Shown: piece after piece, positions 16,495 through 24,094 of the stretch | Layout of the letters: each line of letters opens with the position of its first letter | Position numbering within the stretch: position 1 is the stretch's first letter | DNA from: Streptomyces davaonensis JCM 4913 | GTDB lineage: Bacteria > Actinomycetota > Actinomycetes > Streptomycetales > Streptomycetaceae | Length of the DNA: 64,000 nucleotides | Assembly: GCF_000349325.1 (NCBI RefSeq) | Contig: NC_020504.1 | Coordinates: 5,552,053 to 5,616,052 of the forward strand | Direction: 5' to 3' | The notes under the pieces: generated by a model | Databases searched by the model: none | Seen by the model: the letters and a program-made list of their open reading frames with translations, nothing else | What the model was told of the DNA's origin: nothing | Made by a program: the position numbers and the translations under genes

Positions 16495-16907
16495 GGCCGC
16501 TCCAGAACCCACTGCGGAAGCCCTCCCGCCCCGAACACCACCTGCACCCGCGCCCCGATGCGCACCCGGTCAGGCGGCACGGCGTCGAGCGGATCACCGG
16601 CCCGCGTCACGAGATTGCCGACCATCCGGATCCGCGGCGCGTCGACCAGCTCGACGAGCACGACGTTGTACGGCGCCTGCGCCGCGTAGTCGGGCAGCAG
16701 GGGCGGATGGGGGACGACGTAGGACCAGATCCGCCCGTGTCCGCTCACCGCCCGCCACTCCTGCCCGAAGGACTGGCAGTGCGGGCAGCAGGGGCGGGGC
16801 GGGAACCGGAGTTCACCGCAGTCGGCGCAGGCCTGGACGCGGAGTTCGCCCTGGGCGGCGTACCGCCAGAAGGGGGCGCCGTCGGCGTCGGTGACGGGAG
16901 CGAGCAT
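16491..16907 (-). CDS. DUF35 OB-fold partner of the adjacent thiolase-fold protein
   Basis: A 138-residue DUF35 protein. The zinc ribbon is CADCGELRFPPRPCCPHCQ (about residues 27-45) and the OB fold follows (RIWSYVVPHPPLLPDYAAQ, APYNVVLVELVDAPRIRMVG). It lies 15 bases after the thiolase-fold gene and overlaps the hydratase start. In ChsH2-Ltp2 the DUF35 subunit binds the CoA substrate and forms a heteromeric retro-aldolase with the thiolase-fold subunit; the gene order here suggests the same type of complex. The zinc ligands are all present. Confidence 0.9.
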   Translation of the reverse strand: MLAPVTDADGAPFWRYAAQGELRVQACADCGELRFPPRPCCPHCQSFGQEWRAVSGHGRIWSYVVPHPPLLPDYAAQAPYNVVLVELVDAPRIRMVGNLVTRAGDPLDAVPPDRVRIGARVQVVFGAGGLPQWVLERP

Positions 16908-16922
16908 GGCCGGATCAACTCC

Positions 16923-18071
16923 TCAGTTCCGTAGGAGCAGAGCGGAGGTGGGGACTCCCTCGCCCGCGGTGACGAGGCAGGAGGCGGCGCCCGGGACCTG
17001 GGCGGTACTCGTCCCGCGGAGCTGTTTGACGCCTTCGGTGATGAGGTTGAAGCCGTGGACGTACGCCTCGCTGAGCCCGCCGCCCCCGGTGTTCAACGGC
17101 AGCCGCCCGCCGATCTCCAGGGCCCCGCCCTCGGTGAAACTCCCGCCCTCCCCGCGCCCGCAGAAGCCGTAGCCCTCCAGGGAGAGCGGGACGAGCGGGG
17201 TGAAGGCGTCGTAGATCTGGGCGACGTCGATGTCCTGCGGGGTGAGGTCGGAGTGCTTCCACAGATGCCGGGCGGCGGTCCAGGCGGGCCCGGTGAGCGG
17301 GTCGTCGTTCCAGTAGTTGACCATGCCGTGGTGCTGGGCGGGCAGCCCTTGGGCGGCGGAGTGGACGTAGACGGCACGCCGGTCACAGTCCCGGGCCCGC
17401 TCGCGACTGACGACGACACAGGCCAACGCGCCGTCGCTCTCAAGGCAGTTGTCGTAGAGGCAGAGGGGCTCGCTGATCCAGCGGGAGGTCATGTACATCT
17501 CGCGGGTCAGGGGCCGGTCGTACATCACGGCCGCCGGGTTCTGGTTGGCGCGGTTGCGGCAGGCGAGGGCGACGTTGAAGAGATGGTCGCGGGTGGTGCC
17601 GTACTCGTGCATGTGGCGGCGGGCGAGCATGGCTATTTCGTCGACCGGCCGGAGGAGTCCGTAAGGGCGGGTCCACTGGGCGGGAGTGGGGAGTTGGCGG
17701 ACGGTGTCGGTCCAGGGCCGTGGCCCACTGCCCCGCTTGCGGGAGCGCCATGCAACCCCCACGGTGGCCTGCCCCGAGGCAATGGCGGCGGCGAGATGGG
17801 CGACGGTGGCACAGGAACCTCCGCCGCCGTAGCCGACTTTGCTGAAGAAGGTGAGATCACCGAGGCCGACCGCCTTGGCCAGCTCCACCTCATCGGTCTC
17901 TTCCATGGTGTAGGAGGCGAGCGCGTCGACCTCGCCCGGGGAGATCCCGGCGTCGTCCAGCGCGGCGAGGACGGCGCGGCAGGCGAGGGTGCGCTCGTCC
18001 TCGGGGAGTTGCTTGGCGAAGGGTGTCTGCCCGATCCCGACGATGGCGGTGGCGTCCTTGATTCCGGCCAT
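16923..18071 (-). CDS. Ltp2-like thiolase-fold aldolase subunit
   Basis: A 382-residue protein of the lipid-transfer thiolase family. The canonical nucleophile region reads VGYGGGGSCATVAHL with no NC-SG motif, and later motifs are CLESDGALACVVVS, IDVAQIYDAFTPLVPLSLEG, LNTGGGGLSEAYVHGFN and the end GEGVPTSALLLRN. These are features of Ltp2-type enzymes, in which tyrosines, one of them in the YDAFT region, replace thiolase chemistry and cleave a beta-hydroxyacyl-CoA side chain. Its DUF35 partner is directly downstream. It diverges from an acyl-CoA synthetase, with two palindromic operators in the 93-base gap. Confidence 0.88.
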   Translation of the reverse strand: MAGIKDATAIVGIGQTPFAKQLPEDERTLACRAVLAALDDAGISPGEVDALASYTMEETDEVELAKAVGLGDLTFFSKVGYGGGGSCATVAHLAAAIASGQATVGVAWRSRKRGSGPRPWTDTVRQLPTPAQWTRPYGLLRPVDEIAMLARRHMHEYGTTRDHLFNVALACRNRANQNPAAVMYDRPLTREMYMTSRWISEPLCLYDNCLESDGALACVVVSRERARDCDRRAVYVHSAAQGLPAQHHGMVNYWNDDPLTGPAWTAARHLWKHSDLTPQDIDVAQIYDAFTPLVPLSLEGYGFCGRGEGGSFTEGGALEIGGRLPLNTGGGGLSEAYVHGFNLITEGVKQLRGTSTAQVPGAASCLVTAGEGVPTSALLLRN

Positions 18072-18103
18072 GCTGCTGCGCCTCCCGTCTGCCAGCCCGT
18101 CTG

Positions 18104-18118
18104 CTGACAGGGCGTCAG
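18104..18118. promoter_or_regulatory. 15-bp palindromic operator, copy 2
   Basis: CTGACAGGGCGTCAG: perfect outer five bases on each side of the consensus CTGACGG-N-CCGTCAG. It is located 33 bases upstream of the aldolase-subunit start and its centre is 27 bases from the centre of copy 3, so both divergent promoters can be covered. Confidence 0.65.
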
Positions 18119-18130
18119 GTTACAGCTAAT

Positions 18131-18145
18131 CTGACGGACAGTCAG
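18131..18145. promoter_or_regulatory. 15-bp palindromic operator, copy 3
   Basis: CTGACGGACAGTCAG: one mismatch to the consensus palindrome CTGACGG-N-CCGTCAG. It ends 19 bases before the GTG start of the acyl-CoA synthetase gene, where a repressor would occlude the promoter. Confidence 0.75.
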
Positions 18146-18164
18146 CTACTGGTTGGGGGCTGTT

Positions 18165-19727
18165 GTGCGCGGTGACGTGGAGTGGGGCGGCATCCCGGGA
18201 CTGGTCCGCAGTGCGGCCGAACGGTACGCGGACACCGAGGCGGTCGTGGAGGGCCGCACCCGGATCTCGTACGGCGAACTCGGCGCCCGGGTGGAGCGGT
18301 CGACGGCCGCTTGCAGGGCCGCCGGGGTACGTCCGGGCGACCGGGTCGCCATCTGGGCGCCGAACACCCTGGACTGGATCGTGGCGGCGCTGGGCGCGGT
18401 GTCGGCGGGGGCGGTGCTGGTCCCGCTGAACACGCGGTTCAAGGGCACGGAGGCGGCGGATGTGCTGCGCCGCAGCGGGGCGCGGCTGCTGTTCGTGACG
18501 GGAACGTTCCTGGGGACGTCGTATGTGGCCTCGCTGAGGCGGGCGATGGCGGAGGGCGGCCCCGGGCTGCCGGAGCTGGAAAGGGTGGTGGTGCTGGCGG
18601 ACGACGCGCCGGCGGACTTCCAGACCTGGAAGGACTTCCTGGCGGGCGGGGAGGGGCTGACGGGTGCGCCGGTCGAGGTGGGCCCGGATGCGCCCTCGGA
18701 CATCGTCTACACGTCCGGGACGACGGGCCGCCCCAAGGGAGCGGTGATCACGCACGGGCAGACGCTGCGGGCGTACGAGGTGTGGAGCGACCTGGCGGGA
18801 CTGCGGACGGGGGACCGCTATCTGATCGTGAACCCCTTCTTCCACACCTTCGGCTACAAGGCCGGGGTGATCGCCTGCCTGATGCGCGGGGCGACGATGA
18901 TCCCGCAACCGGTGTTCAACGTGGACACGGTGCTGGCGAACGTGGCGGCGGAGGGGGTGACGGTGCTGCCGGGCCCACCGACGCTGCTGCAATCGGTGTT
19001 GGACCACCCTTCCCGCCGAGCCTTCGACCTCTCGGCGCTGCGGCTGGTGGTGACGGGGGCGGCGGTGGTGCCGTTGCGGCTGGTGGAACGGCTGCGCTCG
19101 GAGCTGGGGGTGGCGACGGTCCTGACGGCGTACGGCCTCTCGGAGGCGAGCGGCATCGTGACGATGTGCCGTCGCGGGGACGACCCGTCGGTGATCGCGT
19201 CGACGTCGGGTCGGGCGATTCCGGGGACGGAGGTCCGGGTGGACGCGCCTGCCGGCTCGCCGGGCGAGGTCCTGGTCCGGGGCTTCAACGTGATGCGCGG
19301 CTACTGGCAGGACGAGGCGGCGACGGCGGAGGCGGTGACGCCGGAGGGCTGGCTGCGGACGGGTGATGTGGGCGTCCTGGACGAGCAGGGCTGTCTGCGC
19401 GTGACGGACCGGATCAAGGACATGTACATCGTCGGCGGCTTCAACGCCTACCCGGCGGAGATAGAGGGGTTGTTGGGCCTGCATCCGGACGTGGCGGACG
19501 TGGCGGTGATCGGGGTGCCGGACGGTCGGCTGGGCGAGGTGGGGAAGGCGTACGTGGTCCGCCGGCCGGGCGCGGTACTCACGTCCGACGACTTGATGGC
19601 CTGGTCCCGACGGGAGATGGCGAACTACAAGGTGCCGAGGTCGGTGGAGTTCGTGGCGGAGCTGCCGCGGAATGCGAGCGGGAAGGTGGTGAAGGGGGAG
19701 CTGCGCGTGCGGGGCACCGGCGGGTGA
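18165..19727 (+). CDS. Acyl-CoA synthetase, FadD3-like AMP-dependent ligase
   Basis: A 520-residue acid-CoA ligase. GTG 18165 follows GGGGG at the right distance; a TTG at 18153 is also in frame. The AMP-binding motif YTSGTTGRPKGAV is at about residue 180, followed by TAYGLSEASG, WLRTGDVGVLDEQG and the C-terminal lysine motif NASGKVVKGELR. Such enzymes activate a carboxylic acid to its CoA thioester, the entry step of side-chain or ring degradation. The acid is unknown. It is divergent from the aldolase operon under shared operators and converges with the phospholipase gene. Confidence 0.92.
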   Translation: MRGDVEWGGIPGLVRSAAERYADTEAVVEGRTRISYGELGARVERSTAACRAAGVRPGDRVAIWAPNTLDWIVAALGAVSAGAVLVPLNTRFKGTEAADVLRRSGARLLFVTGTFLGTSYVASLRRAMAEGGPGLPELERVVVLADDAPADFQTWKDFLAGGEGLTGAPVEVGPDAPSDIVYTSGTTGRPKGAVITHGQTLRAYEVWSDLAGLRTGDRYLIVNPFFHTFGYKAGVIACLMRGATMIPQPVFNVDTVLANVAAEGVTVLPGPPTLLQSVLDHPSRRAFDLSALRLVVTGAAVVPLRLVERLRSELGVATVLTAYGLSEASGIVTMCRRGDDPSVIASTSGRAIPGTEVRVDAPAGSPGEVLVRGFNVMRGYWQDEAATAEAVTPEGWLRTGDVGVLDEQGCLRVTDRIKDMYIVGGFNAYPAEIEGLLGLHPDVADVAVIGVPDGRLGEVGKAYVVRRPGAVLTSDDLMAWSRREMANYKVPRSVEFVAELPRNASGKVVKGELRVRGTGG

Positions 19728-19756
19728 GGCCGATGCCCCGGCGTACCGCTTCGGGC

Positions 19757-20209
19757 TCAGCCGAAGGCGCGAACGGCCTGGTAGTAGGTCCAGGCGGTGC
19801 TGTTGCAGGCGGTCTTGGTGGCGCCGCCGTAGTTGTTGCAGACGCGCTTGAGGTCCTCGTAGAAGGCGCTGTCGAGGCGGGACTTGTTGGCGCTGAAGGT
19901 GCCGGCGGCCTTGTAGTTGCGGTAGCCGAAGTCGTGGCGGGCGCAGGACATGGCGAACGGGAAGCCGAACGGGTTGTCCGGCGAGGAGGAGCAGTAGTCC
20001 GTGGACCAGTCGAACCCGTATGCGGCCCAGGCGCCCTGGTTGGCCCGGGCGGCGGCCCAGAGGTTGTAGCTGTACGCGCTGGTCTGGGTCCAACTGGCCA
20101 GCACCTGCGGCTTGTCGGCGGGGGCGGCGTCGGCCGCGGTCGCGGTGGCGACGACGGTGACGATCGCGAGGGTCGAGGTGGCAAGTGCGGTACCGAATCT
20201 GCGGTTCAT
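19757..20209 (-). CDS. Secreted prokaryotic phospholipase A2
   Basis: A 150-residue secreted enzyme. Start 20209 (MNRRFGTALATS) has a GGAGG ribosome site and a signal peptide cleaved near ADA-APADKP. The mature part has the catalytic His-Asp pair in CARHDFGYRNYKAAG, four cysteines and the ending STAWTYYQAVRAFG. This closely matches the Streptomyces violaceoruber phospholipase A2, which releases fatty acids from the sn-2 position of phospholipids and needs calcium. The convergent acyl-CoA synthetase stop is 29 bases away. The liberated fatty acids could feed the neighbouring catabolic genes, but that is inference. Confidence 0.95.
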   Translation of the reverse strand: MNRRFGTALATSTLAIVTVVATATAADAAPADKPQVLASWTQTSAYSYNLWAAARANQGAWAAYGFDWSTDYCSSSPDNPFGFPFAMSCARHDFGYRNYKAAGTFSANKSRLDSAFYEDLKRVCNNYGGATKTACNSTAWTYYQAVRAFG

Positions 20210-20364
20210 CGCATACCTCCATGAGGCTGCCCGCCCGCTCATCGGGGGGCAGGTTCATGTCATGAGGATGCGCGAGGTCTATGCGCGTTGAAAGCGATCG
20301 GCACCAAATTGCCGGTGAATCAAGGGGGGTGATGGGTGATCAGGTGGTGAAAAGGGGTGTGGTT

Positions 20365-20389
20365 GGGTTTGGGGGGCGTTGGGTTCGGG
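20365..20389 (+). other. Possible G-quadruplex motif
   Basis: Four runs of at least three G separated by TTT, CGTT and TTC, inside a 70-base stretch that is strongly G-rich on the plus strand. It is located about 150 bases upstream of the phospholipase start. Sequence alone shows the motif, not that it folds. Confidence 0.4.
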
Positions 20390-20482
20390 TGAGCGTGGGG
20401 CGTTGAGACTGCCGAGGGGGCGAGCACCGCGCCTGGACGCGACAGAGGGGGGCAGGTGCCCGAATGGGCCCCTTGGCATGCC

Positions 20483-20521
20483 TCGGCCGCGACGGCTCCC
20501 CCTCCGCGCCGCCGCGGCCGA
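20483..20521 (-). terminator. afsS terminator hairpin
   Basis: Inverted repeat TCGGCCGCGACGGC / GCCGCCGCGGCCGA, 14 bp with one mismatch and an 11-base loop, starting 17 bases beyond the afsS stop codon on the minus strand. Confidence 0.8.
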
Positions 20522-20538
20522 TCCCCGTGGGATGAGGC

Positions 20539-20730
20539 TTACTTGTTGCCGTCCAGGTCCAGCGCGGGCGGGGCCGGCATGGAGTTGTTGAGCGTGGTGA
20601 TCGTCTCGCTCTTGGCCGGCTCGCTCGGCATGGAGTTGTTCAGCGTGGTGATCGTCTCCTCCGAGACGGCCTCGCTGGACGTGGAGTTGGTGTCCGGAGA
20701 GACGGTCTCGTCCTTCTTCTTCTCGCTCAT
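20539..20730 (-). CDS. afsS: AfsS, small repeat protein activated by AfsR
   Basis: A 63-residue acidic, Ser/Thr-rich protein starting MSEKKKDETVSPDT. A motif ETITTLNNSMP occurs twice in full (around residues 25-35 and 42-52). Size, repeats and place directly downstream of afsR identify it as AfsS, the small protein of the AfsK-AfsR cascade whose transcription AfsR turns on and which stimulates antibiotic production. It has no known fold or catalytic motif; how it works is not settled. A short AGAGGA ribosome site precedes the ATG. It ends with TAA and a strong hairpin. Confidence 0.88.
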   Translation of the reverse strand: MSEKKKDETVSPDTNSTSSEAVSEETITTLNNSMPSEPAKSETITTLNNSMPAPPALDLDGNK

Positions 20731-20768
20731 GGGCTCTTGATCCTCTTCTGTGATGACGAGTGAGGAAC

Positions 20769-20806
20769 GCCCGCCCGGAAACTCCCCCGAGGGTTTCCGG
20801 ACGGGC
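20769..20806 (-). other. Hairpin in the afsS leader
   Basis: Inverted repeat GCCCG-C-CCGGAAAC / GTTTCCGG-A-CGGGC: 13 paired bases with one mismatch and a 10-base loop. It lies 39 bases upstream of the afsS start and 142 bases after the afsR stop. If transcription of afsS begins upstream of it, the hairpin is in the leader; otherwise it may terminate afsR transcripts. There is no T tract. Confidence 0.6.
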
Positions 20807-20901
20807 ATTCGGAGCCGCACACTAACCGGTCTGGCTCCGGGTCGAACCGCCTGCCCCCCGTGGCGACGGTTCGACTGAGCATGAGTCTGCCGGGTGGAGA
20901 T

Positions 20902-20920
20902 AAACGAACGCTGAACGTCA
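20902..20920 (-). promoter_or_regulatory. Candidate AfsR/PhoP-type repeat upstream of afsS
   Basis: On the minus strand the sequence reads TGACGTTCAGCGTTCGTTT, containing two GTTCR units seven bases apart. SARP proteins and PhoP bind GTTC-type direct repeats in the afsS promoter of S. coelicolor. The place, just beyond the afsR stop, is right, but the spacing is shorter than the 11-base period usually described. Confidence 0.4.
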
Positions 20921-20947
20921 TTAATCCCCAGGTGAGAGGCATGCTCG

Positions 20948-23902
20948 CTACGCTGCCGCAGCTGACGTGAGCAGTGCACGCGCCTCCTCGGCCTCCGGCG
21001 CGCTGTTCTGCTCGTAGAGGTTGAGCGCCTCACGCCAGCACGCCCGCGCCCTGTCCGCCTGACCGAGTGCGGACAGCGAACGCCCCAGCAGGGTCAGGAC
21101 GTTGCCCCGCATGCGGTCGCCGCCGATGCAGCCCAGCGCGAGAGCCTGCTCGGCATGCTGGGCAGCGTGCGCTGCGCGGTGCTCGGCCGCGTGCACCTCG
21201 GCGGTGCGGAAGTGGGTGACGCCTTCCCAGAGCCGCTGCCGATGGTCGTTGAAGAGGCCCAGTGCGTCGGAGAACTGGCTCAGAGCCTCCGTGTAACGGC
21301 CCGCCCGGGTCAGTGCGACGCCCAGCTGGAAGTGGCCGTTGGCGAGGCGCACGGTTCGGCCTACCTCGGTGTGCACGGCGAGACCGCTCTGGGCGATCTC
21401 CACGGCCTTCGCGATGTTGCCCAAGCCGAGGTGAGCACGGGACAGGTTGCCCAGGACGGTCGCCTCGAAGGGCCGGTTCCCCGTCGCGCGCAGACCTTCC
21501 AGGGCCTGGTCGAAGAAGACCTTGCCGTCGGCGAACCGGCTCTCGTGCAGGCAGATGAGACCTCGGTTGTTCGCGACCCAGCTGACGGCGATGGAATCGC
21601 GCGCGCTCGCCGCGAGCTCCATGGCGACGCGCGCCTCCTGTTCCGCCTCCCGGACACGGCCGGAGACCAGCAGCACATCGCTGAGCACCGTGCGGGCCCT
21701 GCCCTCCGCCCGTTCGTGACCCGCGACCCGGGTTGCCTCACAGGTGGCCTTGGCCGTCATCTCGTACTGATGCGAGTTGGCGCCCGACTCGGTCAGGTCC
21801 TTCGCCGCCCACAGCAGATCGACGGCGCGCCGCAGCCGCTCCGTCCCCGCTGCCTGACGTACGCAGGCCAACAGTTGTCCGGCCTCGGTATACAGCCAGT
21901 CGAGGGCCGTGGGTGCCTCGGTGAAGCGCAGCCCCGGATACCGGGTTGGCTCCAGGTGGTCGATCAGCCGGTCCTCGCCGTGCTCGATCGCATATACCTG
22001 CGCGGTCGTCGCCAAATAGAAGTCCAGCAACCGCGACAGAGCCGCCCCCCGCTCACTAGGCGGCCACTCATCCCTCTCCGCACAAGCACGCGCGTAGAGC
22101 CGAACAAGGTCATGGAACCGATACCGCCCCGGCGCCGCGGATTCCAGCAGCGAGGTGTCCACCAGGGACTCCAGGAGCTCCTCCGTCTCCTCCACCCCGA
22201 GATCGAGCAGCGCCGCAGCCGCAGCCAAAGAAATATCCGGCCCGTCCGCCAGCCCCAGCAACCGGAACGCCCGTGCCTGCGCCGGCTCCAGCTGGCCATA
22301 CCCCAGCTCGATCGTCGCCTTGACCGCCAAGTCCCCGGCCTGCAACTCGTCCAGTCGCCGTCGCTCGTCCCCGAGCTTCGCCGCCAGTACCGAGACCGTC
22401 CACGTGCGGCGGGCCGCGAGCCGTGACGCGGCGATGCGGATCGCCAGCGGCAGGAAGCCGCATGCCGCCACCACATCCAGCGCCGCCTCCCGCTCCGACG
22501 CCACCCGCTCCTCGCCCACGATCTTCGTGAACAAGGACAGCGCCTCGTCGGGGGACATCACATCCAGGTCCACCAGATGCGCCCCGGCCAGATCCACCAT
22601 CCGCACCCGCGACGTCACCAGCGCCGCGCACCCCGACGTCCCCGGCAGCAGGGGGCGTACCTGCGCCGCGTCCCTTGCGTTGTCCAGCAGCACCAGGACC
22701 CGCCGGCCGTCCAGCACCGAGCGGTACAGGGCCGCCCGCTCCTCCAAGGAGTCCGGGATCGCCGAGTCCGCCGTTCCCAAGGCCCGCAAGAAGGAGCCCA
22801 GTACCGTCTCCGGGTCCGCCGCCCTCGATCCCGCACCCTGCAAGTCCACGTACAGCTGGCCGTCGGGGAAGGCAGACCGTGCCTGGTGGGCCACGTGCAC
22901 CGCCAGCGTCGTCTTGCCCACACCCCCGATTCCCGCCAGCGCCGACACCGCCATCACCCGGCCCTCCGCCGACGCCAGCACATCGCTCAGCTCCGTGACG
23001 AAGGACGAGCGGCCCGTGAAGTCTGGGACTGTGGCAGGCAATTGCGCTGGGCGGACCGGGACCACCGCAGGTTCCGCCAGCGGAGCTGACGGTTCCGCCA
23101 AGCCCGGGTCCGCCTGCAAGATTCTCTGCTGGAGTTCCCGCAGCCCCGGCCGCGGGTCCACGCCCAACTCGTCCGCCAGCAGGCGCCGCGTGTCCGCGTA
23201 CACCGCAAGCGCCTCCGCCTGGCGGCCGGACCGGTACAGCGCCAGCATCAGCAGCTCACGCAACCGCTCCCGCAGCGGGTGCGCCGCCGTCAGTGCCGTC
23301 AGTTCCGAGACCGCCTCCGCGTGGCAGCCCTGTTCCAGGTCCATGTCCAGGCGGGACTCCAGCAATTGGAGTCGCCATTCCTCCAGGCGGACCCGTTGCG
23401 CCTCGGCGTAGGGGCCCGGTACGCCCGCCAGTGCCTCGCCGTCCCACAGGGACAGGACTCGGTTCAGTACGTCACGGGCGTGGCAGAGATCGCCCGTCCC
23501 GCGCGCCTTCTCCGCCTCCGTCGCCAGCTCCTGCGCCACCGAAAGGTCCAGCGCGCCCTCGCCCAGCGAACGCACCGCGTATCCGCCGGACTCGCTCGCC
23601 AGCACCCCGGGGTCCAGGACCTTGCGCAACCTCGACGCGTACGTCCGCAGCGCCGCCAGCGCCTGGGACGGTGGCTCCTCGCCCCACAGCGCGTCGATCA
23701 GCTCGGCCGCCGTGGCCGTACGGCCCTCCCGCAGCAGCAGGGCCGCGAGCAGGGCGCGTTGCTGGGGGGAGCCGGTGTTGAGTGCTTCCTCCCCGCGCCA
23801 GGCGCGCACCGGGCCGAGCACGCTGAAGCGCAGCGCCGTCGGCTCGGTTGAGCCGTCCCGGCCGCCACGCCGCTGCTCCGGCACCCGCGGTACACCGTCC
23901 AT
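20948..23902 (-). CDS. afsR: AfsR, SARP-type global regulator with NB-ARC and TPR domains
   Basis: A 984-residue regulator. The order is: winged-helix OmpR-like DNA-binding domain (about 25-115, LRFSVLGPVRAWR), BTAD domain (120-270), linker, NB-ARC ATPase with Walker A GIGGVGKTT near 324-332 and LVLLDNARDA, then a TPR-rich C-terminus. Start 23902 has a GGGGGA ribosome site and begins MDGVPRVPEQRR. AfsR is phosphorylated by AfsK and activates afsS, which lies directly downstream. Length matches the S. coelicolor protein (about 993). Confidence 0.95.
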   Translation of the reverse strand: MDGVPRVPEQRRGGRDGSTEPTALRFSVLGPVRAWRGEEALNTGSPQQRALLAALLLREGRTATAAELIDALWGEEPPSQALAALRTYASRLRKVLDPGVLASESGGYAVRSLGEGALDLSVAQELATEAEKARGTGDLCHARDVLNRVLSLWDGEALAGVPGPYAEAQRVRLEEWRLQLLESRLDMDLEQGCHAEAVSELTALTAAHPLRERLRELLMLALYRSGRQAEALAVYADTRRLLADELGVDPRPGLRELQQRILQADPGLAEPSAPLAEPAVVPVRPAQLPATVPDFTGRSSFVTELSDVLASAEGRVMAVSALAGIGGVGKTTLAVHVAHQARSAFPDGQLYVDLQGAGSRAADPETVLGSFLRALGTADSAIPDSLEERAALYRSVLDGRRVLVLLDNARDAAQVRPLLPGTSGCAALVTSRVRMVDLAGAHLVDLDVMSPDEALSLFTKIVGEERVASEREAALDVVAACGFLPLAIRIAASRLAARRTWTVSVLAAKLGDERRRLDELQAGDLAVKATIELGYGQLEPAQARAFRLLGLADGPDISLAAAAALLDLGVEETEELLESLVDTSLLESAAPGRYRFHDLVRLYARACAERDEWPPSERGAALSRLLDFYLATTAQVYAIEHGEDRLIDHLEPTRYPGLRFTEAPTALDWLYTEAGQLLACVRQAAGTERLRRAVDLLWAAKDLTESGANSHQYEMTAKATCEATRVAGHERAEGRARTVLSDVLLVSGRVREAEQEARVAMELAASARDSIAVSWVANNRGLICLHESRFADGKVFFDQALEGLRATGNRPFEATVLGNLSRAHLGLGNIAKAVEIAQSGLAVHTEVGRTVRLANGHFQLGVALTRAGRYTEALSQFSDALGLFNDHRQRLWEGVTHFRTAEVHAAEHRAAHAAQHAEQALALGCIGGDRMRGNVLTLLGRSLSALGQADRARACWREALNLYEQNSAPEAEEARALLTSAAAA

Positions 23903-24058
23903 CGCCGTCCCCCTGCGCAGAACGTCATGACAACCAGGCCAGTTTGCCTTGTTCATGGCGGATGCGTCAGCCGTGCGAGACCGCACTCACAGCCAGACGT
24001 GCCACACACCACAAGGTCCTCACAACCCCTTCGCACAGTTCCGCACAGAACCCGATAG

Positions 24059-24073
24059 CTGACGGACCGTCAG
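24059..24073. promoter_or_regulatory. 15-bp palindromic operator, copy 4 (perfect)
   Basis: CTGACGGACCGTCAG, a perfect dyad around the central A. It ends only 21 bases before the ATG at 24095, so a bound repressor would cover the core promoter or first transcribed bases. Confidence 0.8.
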
Positions 24074-24094
24074 ATCGGCGCTACCGTGACGCCC

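Larger units (their letters stand above)
20210..20538. other. Gene-free stretch between phospholipase and afsS
   Basis: 329 bases without a supportable gene. It holds the phospholipase promoter region, a G-rich plus-strand tract (20325-20410) and the afsS terminator at 20483-20521. Short open frames here have no ribosome site or family signal. Confidence 0.7.

Noticed and set aside
20539..20730. afsS considered as a RiPP precursor because of its repeats
   Set aside because: No modification enzyme or leader/core layout nearby; the downstream-of-afsR position and 63-residue length identify AfsS.
20948..23902. afsR considered as a SARP of a biosynthetic gene cluster
   Set aside because: No polyketide, peptide or other biosynthetic core genes in the window; size, TPRs and the adjacent afsS identify the global regulator.
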